From Desulfobacteraceae bacterium (GTDB lineage: Bacteria; Desulfobacterota; DSM-4660; Desulfatiglandales; B25-G16): a stretch of DNA of 14,848 nt. Both the position numbers and the translations under genes were made by a program. The stretch lies in assembly GCA_030669265.1 (NCBI GenBank), contig DAOVDY010000001.1, positions 1 through 14,848 of the forward strand, written 5' to 3'. The number at the start of each line of letters is the position of its first letter. The first letter of the stretch is position 1. Shown here one piece after another: positions 1 through 7,424 of the stretch. Below the pieces are notes generated by a model. It was given only the letters and a program-made list of their open reading frames with translations. It made no database searches and was not told the DNA's origin.

Positions 1-590
1 CTGCTCTTCCGAATTTGTTCTGATAGAAAACCACTCAAAAAGGCTACTAAATAAAAAGCAGCGACATTGACAAGAATCATATAAAAAATTTCACTACTCT
101 GGTACTCTTGGGCATAAGGGAAACGGTAGCCAATAGGGTTAATCAATCCATAGTAATTTAAATCAAGAAATGCACCATAGAGAATGCTGCTAAAAGAAGC
201 TATTATCATGCCTCCATAACGATAGAGGATTATTCCCCCTGAGATTATGTTCAATAAATACAGAAAGGAGAATATGCTTTCAATGCCGCCTGTTGTATAG
301 ATAATGGCTGTTATGAATATGGTATCGATAAGAAACTGAAGATAGGCAAACTTGAAAAGATTTTTTATGTACTTAAGTGAAACTATATAAAAAAATGTGA
401 GGAAATAGACTAAGGCAATAAGGAAGTAGTGGGCATTTAATATCTCGCCAAAATAGGTCTTTGTTTCCCTTACCTGAATTACAATCGCCACTCCTAAGAG
501 GAGGGAAACAAATCCCACCCTCAGAAACATCAATAATTGAAGGCGGGAAAGGGTCTCTTTTTGGTCAAGGCCTCTATCCGTTTTGACCAT
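1..590 (-). CDS. pilS: PilS-type sensor histidine kinase, N-terminal membrane part (runs off the left edge)
   Basis: Reading leftward from the ATG at 590-588, the frame stays open to the window edge (196 codons seen), so only the sensor part is present. The translation is very hydrophobic, with about six membrane segments near residues 24-40, 56-72, 84-99, 105-123, 127-143 and 168-190. It contains TGGIESIFSFLYLLNIISGG (99-118), which resembles the membrane sensor of PilS, the kinase that with PilR controls sigma-54 transcription of pilin. The kinase core (HisKA, HATPase) would lie outside the window. The gene starts 11 nt after the pilC stop, so the two are probably co-transcribed, and the order pilC-pilS is common in Desulfobacterota. 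No strong ribosome binding site is visible. An internal ATG at codon 21 is possible but would cut into the first membrane helix. PilS family is likely; which gene PilR controls here cannot be seen. Confidence 0.82.
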   Translation of the reverse strand, partial: MVKTDRGLDQKETLSRLQLLMFLRVGFVSLLLGVAIVIQVRETKTYFGEILNAHYFLIALVYFLTFFYIVSLKYIKNLFKFAYLQFLIDTIFITAIIYTTGGIESIFSFLYLLNIISGGIILYRYGGMIIASFSSILYGAFLDLNYYGLINPIGYRFPYAQEYQSSEIFYMILVNVAAFYLVAFLSGFLSEQIRKS

Positions 591-601
591 AATTGTTTGA
601 G

Positions 602-1810
602 TCAGCCCATTGCCGCAGCCATCTGGAAGATAGGAAGATACATGGCAACAACCAGACCTCCAATTGAGCCGCCTAAAAACAACATTAAAAGTGGTTCCAG
701 CATAGATGTCATAGCAGAAACTGTAGCATCAACCTCATCGTCATAAAAATCCGCTATCTTTTCTAACATGATATCCAGAGAACCAGTTGACTCTCCAACA
801 GAAATCATTTGGGTTACCATGCCAGGAAATATATCTGTCTCGGAAAGAGGTTCGGCAATTGTTTGCCCTTCAGCGATGCTACTCCGTGCGTCATAAACAA
901 CCTCTTCTACGATAACATTCCCAGCTGTCTTTGCTGTTATCTCTAAGGCATCTAAGATAGGCACACCACTACTGACCATAGTGCCAAGAGTCCTTGTAAA
1001 TCTGGCAACAGCCACCTTCTTGATGAGTTCACCAAAAATCGGGAGCTTTAGCAAAACGCTATCTATGTTTCTTTTTCCTGAACTCGTTCTTGCATATCTC
1101 CTAAATGCCCAGACAAAGACAATCAACCCTCCAATCATATAATGTATGTTTCCCTTAATAAAATCGCTCATGGCAACCACAATCTGGGTTGGCACTGGTA
1201 GTGCCTTTCCAAAACTGGAAAACATATCCTGAAACACAGGGATGACGAAAATCATAATTACGGCAATAACAATAATGGCAATACCTACTACAACGATAGG
1301 ATAGGTCATAGCGCCTTTGATCTGAGATTTTAGCTTTTCTGCCTTTTCAATATACGCTGCCAGGCGCTGCAAAATGGTATCAAGAATCCCCCCAACCTCT
1401 CCTGCAGCAACTAAATTGACAAACAAGGAATCAAACACTCTAGGATGTTTGCCTAGTGCATCTGCTAAGGTTGAACCACCCTCCACATCCTTTGTTATCC
1501 GTTTGAGCATATTCCTAAACGTCTTATTCTCTGTCTGCTCCCCCAGAATATTCAATCCCTGAACAAGAGGAAGGCCAGCATCAATCATTGTGGAGAACTG
1601 CCTGGTAAAGATAACAAGGTCTTTATTGGTGACCTTGGGCTGCATAAATGAAATATTTTCAAAAATGTCTTTAGGTTTTGGTTTGAGTTTTGTAATTTCG
1701 ATACTTCTCTTCTTCAGCTGTATCCTTGCTATCCTTTCATCAGCAGCCTCGAGTTCACCTTTTAAGGAACGCCCCTTTTTGGTCTTGCCAGCCCAAACAT
1801 AAATAGGCAT
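602..1810 (-). CDS. pilC: Type IV pilus inner-membrane platform protein PilC
   Basis: This 402-residue protein has the usual length and layout of PilC/GspF. A short N-terminal region is followed by two T2SSF repeats (about 67-190 and 270-392). Membrane helices lie near 171-193, 222-236 and 372-395. Diagnostic stretches are FTRQFSTMIDAGLPLVQGL (68-86) and, in the second repeat, FTRTLGTMVSSGVPILDALE (271-290). FPGMVTQMISVGESTG (328-343) is also typical. PilC sits in the inner membrane and couples the PilB/PilT motor ATPases to pilus assembly and retraction. The start has a good GGAGG site about 8 nt upstream. Upstream lies the divergent groES gene, not pilB or pilT, so pilC must have its own promoter in the 1811-2056 gap. 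The pilS-like gene follows 11 nt later. Confidence 0.95.
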   Translation of the reverse strand: MPIYVWAGKTKKGRSLKGELEAADERIARIQLKKRSIEITKLKPKPKDIFENISFMQPKVTNKDLVIFTRQFSTMIDAGLPLVQGLNILGEQTENKTFRNMLKRITKDVEGGSTLADALGKHPRVFDSLFVNLVAAGEVGGILDTILQRLAAYIEKAEKLKSQIKGAMTYPIVVVGIAIIVIAVIMIFVIPVFQDMFSSFGKALPVPTQIVVAMSDFIKGNIHYMIGGLIVFVWAFRRYARTSSGKRNIDSVLLKLPIFGELIKKVAVARFTRTLGTMVSSGVPILDALEITAKTAGNVIVEEVVYDARSSIAEGQTIAEPLSETDIFPGMVTQMISVGESTGSLDIMLEKIADFYDDEVDATVSAMTSMLEPLLMLFLGGSIGGLVVAMYLPIFQMAAAMG

Positions 1811-1863
1811 GATTCGCCCTCCGGTCTATTTATATTAAATTTATTCAGCAGTTATTAAAAATT

Positions 1864-1892
1864 AGCTTAATTATGTTCAGAGGTCATGTCAA
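1864..1892 (-). promoter_or_regulatory. Candidate sigma-70-type promoter for pilC-pilS
   Basis: On the minus strand there is a perfect TTGACA (1892-1887), a 17-nt spacer and TAAGCT (1869-1864), a poor -10 match. It lies about 55 nt upstream of the pilC start. The call rests on the perfect -35 and the need for a promoter in this divergent gap. Confidence 0.4.
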
Positions 1893-1990
1893 GAAATCTC
1901 TTTTATTTTTACAATTAGTCCCTAAAATAAAAGGATTTTTAAATAATTCTCAAACTAGTCCGTCGGAAAATATTTTTTTAAACCGAGGGC

Positions 1991-2018
1991 TTGACATTTT
2001 TATTTTAGTCATTATCAT
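1991..2018 (+). promoter_or_regulatory. Promoter of groES-groEL
   Basis: TTGACA (1991-1996), a 16-nt spacer and TATCAT (2013-2018) give a strong sigma-70-type promoter about 40 nt upstream of groES. No CIRCE operator (TTAGCACTC-N9-GAGTGCTAA) and no clear sigma-32 -10 element (CCCCAT) are present in 1811-2056. HrcA control of the usual kind is therefore not supported. Confidence 0.65.
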
Positions 2019-2059
2019 TTTTAGGTATTTGTAATTTCAAACGAAAAAAAGGAGGAATG

Positions 2060-2350
2060 ATGAAAATTCAGCCACTGCACGACCGGGTAATTGTAAAAAG
2101 AGTTGAAGATGAAGAAACAACCAAAGGTGGTATCATAATTCCTGATACGGCCAAGGAAAAGCCAATGGAAGGAGTAGTTGTTGCTGTTGGAAGCGGAAAG
2201 ACTGGAGAAGAGGGAGAAAAAAAGATACCTTTAGAGGTTAAGAAAGGCGATAGAGTCTTGTTTTCCAAATATGCTGGAACTGAGATAAAAATAGATGGCG
2301 AAGACCACCTTATCATGAAAGAAGAAGATATTATTGCTATTGTTAAATAA
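2060..2350 (+). CDS. groES: Co-chaperonin GroES (Hsp10)
   Basis: This 96-residue protein is full length for GroES, the heptameric lid that caps the GroEL cage in the ATP-driven folding cycle in the cytoplasm. It begins [14 protein letters not shown]. The mobile loop that binds GroEL is at about 17-32, with the GGIIIP motif at 23-28. [15 protein letters not shown] follows. Two ATG codons lie in tandem (2057 and 2060). I chose the second because GGAGG at 2051-2055 leaves only 1 nt before the first ATG but 4 nt before the second, and family members usually begin with a single Met before K-I/V-x-P-L-H-D-R. groEL follows after 37 nt with its own strong ribosome binding site, the usual two-gene heat-shock operon. 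Confidence 0.97.
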   Translation: MKIQPLHDRVIVKRVEDEETTKGGIIIPDTAKEKPMEGVVVAVGSGKTGEEGEKKIPLEVKKGDRVLFSKYAGTEIKIDGEDHLIMKEEDIIAIVK

Positions 2351-2387
2351 TTTTTTTAATTTTTAAAATCTCAAGGAGGATTTAATT

Positions 2388-4031
2388 ATGGCAGCAAAGG
2401 AAATTATGTATGATTCCAAGGCCAGGGAATTAATATTGAAAGGCATAGACACACTGGCTGAGGCGGTTAAGATAACTCTTGGCCCAAAGGGAAGGAATGT
2501 TATTTTAGAAAAATCATGGGGATCACCCACTGTTACCAAGGACGGCGTTACCGTGGCTAAAGAGATAGAGCTCGAAGATAAGTTTGAAAACATGGGCGCT
2601 CAGATGGTCAAAGAGGTTGCCTCTAAGACATCAGACGTAGCAGGGGATGGAACGACAACAGCTACTCTATTGGCTCAATCAATCTACCGTGAAGGTGCAA
2701 AGCTTGTCGCAGCAGGCGTTAATCCTATGGCCCTCAAGAGAGGTATTGAAAAGGCGGTAGATACTGTAGTAGATGAACTGAAAAAGATGTCCAAAATAAC
2801 AAAAGAGCAGCAAGAAATTTCTCAGGTAGGCACAATCTCGGCAAACAATGATCAGACTATAGGAAATATTATTGCTGAGGCCATGGCAAAGGTTGGCAAA
2901 GAAGGGGTTATCACTGTTGAGGAGGCAAAAAGTATGGAGACAACCCTCGAGATTGTCGAGGGAATGCAATTTGACAGAGGTTATCTTTCCCCCTACTTTG
3001 TAATGGATGCGGAAAAGATGGATGCCTCCTTAGAAGAGCCTTATATACTGTTACACGAAAAAAAGATCAGCAACATGAAAGATATGGTTCCCCTGCTTGA
3101 GCAGATCGCCAAGATGGGAAAACCTCTCTTAATCATAGCTGAGGATGTAGAGGGTGAGGCCCTTGCTACTCTGGTGGTTAACAAACTGAGAGGGACAATA
3201 AAAATAGCAGCTGTTAAGGCGCCTGGCTTTGGAGATAGGCGTAAGGCCATGCTTGAGGATATCGGTATCCTCACAGGAGGTAAGGTGATCTCAGAAGACC
3301 TTGGTCTTAAACTGGAGAATGTAAGCACAACTGACCTTGGCACAGCAAAAACCGTCAATATCGATAAAGACAATACAACTATTATTGATGGTGGGGGAAG
3401 CAGAAGTGATCTGGAAGGAAGGGTAAAACAGATCAGGACTCAGATAGATGATACCACCTCTGACTATGATAGAGAAAAATTGCAGGAAAGGCTGGCCAAG
3501 TTGATTGGCGGTGTTGCCGTTATTAATGTCGGAGCTGCAACAGAGACAGAGATGAAGGAAAAGAAGGCAAGGGTTGAGGATGCCCTCAATGCTACCAGGG
3601 CAGCAGTAGAAGAAGGGATCGTTCCTGGTGGCGGTATTGCCTTTATCAGATGCATTTCAGCCTTATCAAAGCAAAAATTGGAGGGAGACGAACAGCTTGG
3701 AGTAAATATAGTCAAAAGATCTTTAGAAGACCCGGTACGTCAGATTGCAAACAATGCTGGCTTAGAAGGATCAGTTGTGGTGGAAAAGGTGAAAGAAGAA
3801 AAAGGTGCCTTTGGTTTGAATGCTGAGACAGGTGAATATGAAGATCTCATCAAGGCTGGAATCATTGATCCAACCAAAGTTACACGATATGCCCTTCAAA
3901 ATGCCGCTTCTGTGGCTGCCCTTATGCTCACTACCCAGGCTATGGTAGCTGAAAAACCGAAAGAAGAAAAAGAAATGCCAGCAATGCCTCCAGGAGGTGG
4001 CTACGGTGGTGGAATGGGTGGAATGATGTAA
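2388..4031 (+). CDS. groEL: Chaperonin GroEL (Hsp60)
   Basis: At 547 residues this is a typical full-length group I chaperonin, the 14-mer ATPase folding cage that works with GroES. Equatorial ATP-site motifs are LGPKGRNV (31-38), KDGVTVAKE with Asp52, and [10 protein letters not shown] (86-95) with Asp87. The third catalytic aspartate, Asp398, lies in [15 protein letters not shown] (396-410). The apical domain contains [11 protein letters not shown] (195-205). The C-terminus is the usual Gly-Met-rich tail ([12 protein letters not shown]). The start has AAGGAGG about 8 nt upstream. It is the second gene of groES-groEL and is followed by a strong intrinsic terminator. Nothing is missing or unusual, and a single groEL is expected to be essential. 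Confidence 0.99.
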   Translation: MAAKEIMYDSKARELILKGIDTLAEAVKITLGPKGRNVILEKSWGSPTVTKDGVTVAKEIELEDKFENMGAQMVKEVASKTSDVAGDGTTTATLLAQSIYREGAKLVAAGVNPMALKRGIEKAVDTVVDELKKMSKITKEQQEISQVGTISANNDQTIGNIIAEAMAKVGKEGVITVEEAKSMETTLEIVEGMQFDRGYLSPYFVMDAEKMDASLEEPYILLHEKKISNMKDMVPLLEQIAKMGKPLLIIAEDVEGEALATLVVNKLRGTIKIAAVKAPGFGDRRKAMLEDIGILTGGKVISEDLGLKLENVSTTDLGTAKTVNIDKDNTTIIDGGGSRSDLEGRVKQIRTQIDDTTSDYDREKLQERLAKLIGGVAVINVGAATETEMKEKKARVEDALNATRAAVEEGIVPGGGIAFIRCISALSKQKLEGDEQLGVNIVKRSLEDPVRQIANNAGLEGSVVVEKVKEEKGAFGLNAETGEYEDLIKAGIIDPTKVTRYALQNAASVAALMLTTQAMVAEKPKEEKEMPAMPPGGGYGGGMGGMM

Positions 4032-4064
4032 TTGTTATAAAAAATAGCTGGAATTTTCCCCCTG

Positions 4065-4097
4065 AGGCGACTAATTACTAATTGGTCGCCTTTTTTT
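4065..4097 (+). terminator. Intrinsic terminator after groEL
   Basis: AGGCGAC (4065-4071) pairs with GTCGCCT (4085-4091), and the stem can extend through a T-G wobble and AATTA/TAATT. It is followed directly by a T run (4091-4097). It starts 33 nt after the groEL stop and separates the heat-shock operon from comF. Confidence 0.88.
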
Positions 4098-4098
4098 A

Positions 4099-4128
4099 TG
4101 TTTAAATAAAGATAAAATAGGCTATAAT
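4099..4128 (+). promoter_or_regulatory. Candidate promoter for comF
   Basis: A perfect -10 TATAAT lies at 4123-4128. The -35 (TGTTTA or GTTTAA around 4099-4105) is weak. It would give a leader of about 100 nt to the comF start. That leader holds the palindrome CCATATGG but no riboswitch I can recognise. Confidence 0.4.
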
Positions 4129-4234
4129 GGATTTCGAGACTTCGCCCCACTATTCCATATGGGTGGCATAAACTGATATTTCCAAAAAAATATGATGTTT
4201 CAATAACTTAGAGAATTTCCGAGATAATATATTG

Positions 4235-4972
4235 ATGAAATTCCTTTCCCAGTTAATTGACATTTTCTATCCTCCACGCTGCCATATCTGCCGTCAATTC
4301 TTATCTACTGATGAAAGGTTTTCCTCCTCATTTCATTTATGTAATAATTGTTTAGCTGGCCTCATCCCTATCACTCATCCGATGTGCACTATTTGCGGTG
4401 TGCCTTTTTCAACCTCAAGAGGACCAGATCATCTCTGTGAAAATTGTCTTCGTAAAAGGCCTTGGTACGATTTTCTCCGATGCCCATATCTTTACTCAGG
4501 TCCACTTATGGAATCCATACAAAGATTCAAATACAATGTAGAAATTCACCTAATGTCCCCTCTTGGACAGCTACTTTCCTCCTTTGCCAAAGAATGGATG
4601 CCCAACCTTAAGGATTTTGTAATTATCCCTGTACCCCTCCACAGGCGCAGACTCAGAGAAAGGGGCTTCAATCAGAGTCTTTTGTTAGCCAGGGTATTGG
4701 CCTCAGACCTTGGAAATCAATTAGATTACCTCTCCCTTATTAGGAAAAGATATACACAAGCCCAGACAGGTCTGAAAAAAGGAGAGAGGAGAAAAAATGT
4801 CAAAGATGCCTTTTCCATTATACATCCTGAGGCTATCAAGCATAAAAAGATACTATTGGTTGATGATGTCTTTACAACCGGGCATACCGTGAATGAATGC
4901 GCACGAACCCTGAAAAAATCAGGGGCGACAACTGTTATTTGTCTCACACTGGCCAGAGCTCTGATTAATTGA
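4235..4972 (+). CDS. comF: ComF family phosphoribosyltransferase-like protein
   Basis: At 245 residues this matches ComF, a cytosolic protein linked to DNA uptake in naturally competent bacteria and widespread elsewhere with an unclear role. The N-terminus holds four CxxC pairs (Cys16/19, 36/39, 51/54, 68/71), enough for two zinc knuckles. Next come RFKYNVE and the family motif PVPLHRRRLRERGFNQS (132-148). RYTQAQTGLKKGERRKNVKDAF (172-193) is the typical Q-T-x-L-x-x-x-x-R-x-x-N motif. The phosphoribosyltransferase loop ILLVDDVFTTGHT is at 206-218. An in-frame TTG lies directly before the ATG; I prefer the ATG at 4235. The ribosome binding site is weak. It may be the first gene of a run with the MinD-like gene 103 nt later. 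Type IV pilus genes are close by, so a DNA-uptake role is conceivable but unproven. Confidence 0.9.
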   Translation: MKFLSQLIDIFYPPRCHICRQFLSTDERFSSSFHLCNNCLAGLIPITHPMCTICGVPFSTSRGPDHLCENCLRKRPWYDFLRCPYLYSGPLMESIQRFKYNVEIHLMSPLGQLLSSFAKEWMPNLKDFVIIPVPLHRRRLRERGFNQSLLLARVLASDLGNQLDYLSLIRKRYTQAQTGLKKGERRKNVKDAFSIIHPEAIKHKKILLVDDVFTTGHTVNECARTLKKSGATTVICLTLARALIN

Positions 4973-5017
4973 AGATAAAATGGTAAATTAGATACGCTGT
5001 TACACATCCAAAAAAGG

Positions 5018-5054
5018 TTGCAATCCATATAATCAACTGTTAATTTAATTGCAA
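5018..5054 (+). promoter_or_regulatory. Inverted repeat and possible promoter before the MinD-like gene
   Basis: The 103-nt gap between comF and the next gene has TTGCAAT (5018-5024) and its inverse ATTGCAA (5048-5054), with a TATAAT (5028-5033) between them. No -35 sits at the correct distance from that TATAAT. TTGCAA with a 17-nt spacer to TAATTT is an alternative. No terminator is seen, so read-through from comF is also possible. Confidence 0.25.
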
Positions 5055-5075
5055 TTTATTTTCCTGGAATAGCCA

Positions 5076-6035
5076 ATGATTGAACAAGGGCAAACAAAAA
5101 AACCGAGAGCAGTAAATAATCATATACTTGCAATTGGTGGTGGAAAAGGGGGTACTGGCAAGAGCCTTATTACCGCAAGTTTAGGCATCTGTTTGGCTGA
5201 TAGAGGCAATGGTGTTCTTCTCATAGATGCTGATTTGGGAACAGCTAATCTCCATACCTTTTTAGGATTAGAACCTCCAAAAATAGGTCTATCAGATTTT
5301 GTTACTAAGAGAGAATCAACTATTTCTGGTGTTATAACAAAGACAGGGATAAATAATCTTAAGCTAATTTCAGGGGCTAAAGATATGATAGGGATTGCCA
5401 ATCTATCCTATGGACAAAAGATGAAGGTATTGAACAATATTAAAAAATTGAATTATAGATACATCTTATTAGATCTTGGCCCTGGTACATCCTTTAACAT
5501 CCTCGACTTTTTTTTGATTTCCCATTGTGGCATCCTTATAACATCACCTGAACCCACATCTATTGAGAATACATATCGCTTTACAAAGGGGCTTCTTTTT
5601 CGCTATTTAAGAAAGATAATCAGTAAAAAAGTGGTGAGATCCCTAATAGACAATGGGATCAGGCAGAGGAATGGACACAAATTCGAGTCAGTCTTTGATC
5701 TCATGGAAGCTATAGAAAAGATCGAACCAAGGCTTGGAGATACTATATCAAGCTATCTCTCAACCTTAGATATCAAATTAATTGTTAACCAGGTACGCAC
5801 AAGTAAAGACAGGGCCATAGGACAAAAGATGGCTATTGCGGTCAAGAAATACTTTGGTATCCCGATTGATTTCTTGGGAAATGTAAGCCATGATAATAAA
5901 GTTAGTAAAGGCTTACTCCAGAAAAAACCCCTCATGGACTATTTGCCACATTCTAAGGCATTTAAGGAACTTACCGAAATTACTCAAAAAATATCGCCTC
6001 GTTACCAATTAGGATTAGGCTTCCCTGCTGATTAA
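5076..6035 (+). CDS. MinD/ParA-family (SIMIBI) ATPase of unknown cargo
   Basis: This 319-residue P-loop ATPase carries the deviant Walker A of the MinD/ParA family, GGKGGTGKS (22-30), with both the signature Lys24 and Lys29. The next motif, LLIDADLGTANLHTFLG, is at 48-64 and the Walker B-like ILLDLGPG at 130-137. The opening and the DADLGTAN motif recall FlhG/YlxH and MinD more than Soj-type ParA. Such ATPases dimerise on ATP and place protein complexes at cell poles or on membranes. No amphipathic MinD-type tail is obvious at the C-terminus, which ends in LGLGFPAD. Residues about 175-240 form a basic, less conserved insert before a MinD-like core resumes at IKLIVNQV. No minC, minE, flhF or flagellar gene is adjacent. 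The next gene, 26 nt downstream, is a J-like/HTH protein that is likely its partner. The start ATG has only a weak ribosome binding site. Confidence 0.85.
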   Translation: MIEQGQTKKPRAVNNHILAIGGGKGGTGKSLITASLGICLADRGNGVLLIDADLGTANLHTFLGLEPPKIGLSDFVTKRESTISGVITKTGINNLKLISGAKDMIGIANLSYGQKMKVLNNIKKLNYRYILLDLGPGTSFNILDFFLISHCGILITSPEPTSIENTYRFTKGLLFRYLRKIISKKVVRSLIDNGIRQRNGHKFESVFDLMEAIEKIEPRLGDTISSYLSTLDIKLIVNQVRTSKDRAIGQKMAIAVKKYFGIPIDFLGNVSHDNKVSKGLLQKKPLMDYLPHSKAFKELTEITQKISPRYQLGLGFPAD

Positions 6036-6061
6036 ATTTTTAACTAATTATCTGGCAGTTT

Positions 6062-6727
6062 ATGAAAAAATTAACCGAGCAAGACTATTACAATCTACTT
6101 GACATTTCTCCTAAGGCCTCTTTTGAGGAAGTTCGATCTGCCTACGATCAAGCCATGAGCATATACTCAACCGATTCTATTTCCACCTACACTCTTTTTA
6201 CACAAAAGGAAAGGGATCTCATCCTTTCCCGTTTGGCTGAAGCGTACAAAACCCTGACTAACAGCCAGCTCAGAAAAGAATACAATCATTTTTTGATTGA
6301 AAGGGGTGAGCTTTCTCCTCAAGAAATCGGATTTTCATCCCTGGAAGATTCTGATATCGCCAAAGGTAAGCTTCTGGAGGTAAGCGTAGAAAGTCTTACC
6401 CAGAAACAACAAAAGGCAAAGGATGAGCGCGTACCTTCCAATAAAAACCTTAGCCTCTTCGACAGCCAAATTTCTGTGACTGGGAAAAGCATTAAAACAA
6501 TTAGGACATCCAAAGAAATGAGTCTTGAAGAAATATTCAAACAAACGAATATATCACGAGAAACATTAGAAGATATTGAGGAAGAACGTTTTGAAAAGCT
6601 CCCAGCCCTTGTCTATCTTAAAGGCTTTTTAAAGGCCTACGCTAAAATACTACAAGTTAATCAGACCGAAATGGTGGATGGATACGTGAAAAGGTATCTC
6701 GAATGGAAGAATACCTATCAAAAATAA
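6062..6727 (+). CDS. Degenerate J-like domain plus RodZ-type helix-turn-helix protein
   Basis: This 221-residue protein has two recognisable parts. Residues 7-78 follow the DnaJ J-domain pattern (DYYNLLDISPKASFEEVRSAY, then LAEAYKTLTNSQLRKEYNHF). The HPD tripeptide needed to stimulate Hsp70 is replaced by Ser-Thr-Asp (36-38), so it is probably a structural relic. Residues 141-210 form an HTH_25-type Cro-like domain (GKSIKTIRTSKEMSLEEIF, then LPALVYLKGFLKAYAKIL), as at the N-terminus of RodZ. A polar linker (about 85-140) joins them. There is no membrane segment, so it is cytosolic, unlike RodZ. It lies 26 nt after the MinD-like ATPase and its end overlaps hldE by 25 nt, so all three are likely co-transcribed. 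RodZ HTH domains bind MreB, so this one may bind protein rather than DNA. The exact role is unknown. Confidence 0.8.
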   Translation: MKKLTEQDYYNLLDISPKASFEEVRSAYDQAMSIYSTDSISTYTLFTQKERDLILSRLAEAYKTLTNSQLRKEYNHFLIERGELSPQEIGFSSLEDSDIAKGKLLEVSVESLTQKQQKAKDERVPSNKNLSLFDSQISVTGKSIKTIRTSKEMSLEEIFKQTNISRETLEDIEEERFEKLPALVYLKGFLKAYAKILQVNQTEMVDGYVKRYLEWKNTYQK

Positions 6728-7203
6728 AAACCCAATCAGCAATGAAAAAGGTAGCGGAAAAAGCGAAAGGGGAAGGCAAAAAAATAGTTTTTACCAATGG
6801 CTGTTTTGATATCCTTCATCAAGGTCACGTGCGTTATCTTTCTGAAGCCAAGACGTGTGGAGATTACCTGATAGTTGGCATAAATAGCGACGAATCTATT
6901 AGAAACATTAAAGGAAATAATCGTCCCTTTATGACTGAGGGAGCAAGGGCGGAATTGCTTGCCGCTCTCTGTTTCGTTGATGGGGTGGTTATTTTTACTG
7001 AGGAAGACCCCCTTGCCATCATAAAATATCTCCAACCTCATATTTTAGTAAAAGGTGCAGATTGGGCTGAGGATAAAATTATAGGGGCTGAATTCATTAA
7101 AAAAACAGGGGGGGATGTTAAACGAATACCTCTTATCCCAAATATTTCCACTTCCAATATTATTCGCCGAATTATTGATCTTAATTCCGCTCAAAATAGC
7201 TAA
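6703..7203 (+). CDS. hldE: D-glycero-beta-D-manno-heptose 1-phosphate adenylyltransferase
   Basis: This 166-residue protein is the stand-alone C-terminal domain of HldE (also called RfaE2 or HldC). It transfers AMP from ATP to heptose 1-phosphate, giving ADP-D-glycero-beta-D-manno-heptose for the lipopolysaccharide inner core. It carries the nucleotidyltransferase opening KIVFTNGCFDILHQGHVRYL (27-46), with the HxGH ATP motif at 39-42 (HQGH). LVKGADW and the C-terminal ISTSNII are also typical. The kinase domain of bifunctional HldE is absent and must be encoded elsewhere. The ATG at 6703 gives the usual length but lies inside the previous gene (25-nt overlap). An in-frame ATG at 6742 would just spare the core. 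Neither has a clear ribosome binding site, so translational coupling is likely. The gene supports an outer membrane with heptose-containing LPS. Confidence 0.93.
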   Translation: MEEYLSKIKTQSAMKKVAEKAKGEGKKIVFTNGCFDILHQGHVRYLSEAKTCGDYLIVGINSDESIRNIKGNNRPFMTEGARAELLAALCFVDGVVIFTEEDPLAIIKYLQPHILVKGADWAEDKIIGAEFIKKTGGDVKRIPLIPNISTSNIIRRIIDLNSAQNS

Positions 7204-7250
7204 GGCAAGGCAGATACCTTCTCAATATAAAGAGATTATTTTTAGTATGT

Positions 7251-7327
7251 GCGCCCATAGCTCAGCTGGATAGAGTAACGGACTACGAATCCGTAGGTCG
7301 CAGGTTCGAATCCTGCTGGGCGCACCA
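7251..7327 (+). tRNA. tRNA-Arg (anticodon ACG), CCA encoded
   Basis: The 77 nt fold as a normal tRNA. The acceptor stem is GCGCCCA/TGGGCGC, the D arm GCTC-AGCTGGATA-GAGT, and the anticodon stem ACGGA/TCCGT with loop CTACGAA. The anticodon ACG is at 7285-7287. The T arm is GCAGG-TTCGAAT-CCTGC, followed by discriminator A and an encoded CCA (7325-7327). A34 would be changed to inosine by TadA to read CGU, CGC and CGA. It lies 47 nt after hldE. Its last 20 nt, from the T loop to CCA, are repeated at 7405-7424. Confidence 0.98.
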
Positions 7328-7404
7328 TTTCGTTCTGAAACTTTACGGCCTTCAGTGAGCAATTCCCCAGTCGCAAAGTGAGCTTGCCCTGAGCGTGCCG
7401 AAGG
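7328..7404. other. 77-bp GC-richer insert between two copies of the tRNA-Arg 3' end
   Basis: By hand count this stretch is about 53% G+C, while the flanking intergenic DNA is clearly AT-rich. Its right half holds GCTTGCCCTGAGCGTGCCGA, which continues AAGGG. This resembles the short dispersed CCCTGAGC...GAAGGG repeats seen in many bacterial genomes. The left half has a related inverse (GGCCTTCAGTGAGC), so an imperfect hairpin is possible. It has no coding potential. It looks like a scar or a small intergenic repeat unit. Confidence 0.55.
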
Positions 7405-7424
7405 GAATCCTGCTGGGCGCACCA
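7405..7424 (+). repeat. Direct repeat of the tRNA-Arg 3' end (second copy)
   Basis: These 20 nt are identical to 7308-7327, the T-loop-to-CCA part of tRNA-Arg, offset by 97 bp. This is the form an att site takes when a tyrosine integrase uses a tRNA 3' end. However, no integrase gene is present and only 77 bp lie between the copies. It may be a scar from a lost element or a simple duplication. Confidence 0.85.

Noticed and set aside
1811..2056. CIRCE/HrcA operator before groES
   Set aside because: Searched for by eye because it is common there; no TTAGCACTC or GAGTGCTAA half-site is present.
2068..3715. Several antisense frames across groES and groEL
   Set aside because: They lie wholly inside strongly conserved genes, have no ribosome binding sites and match no family.
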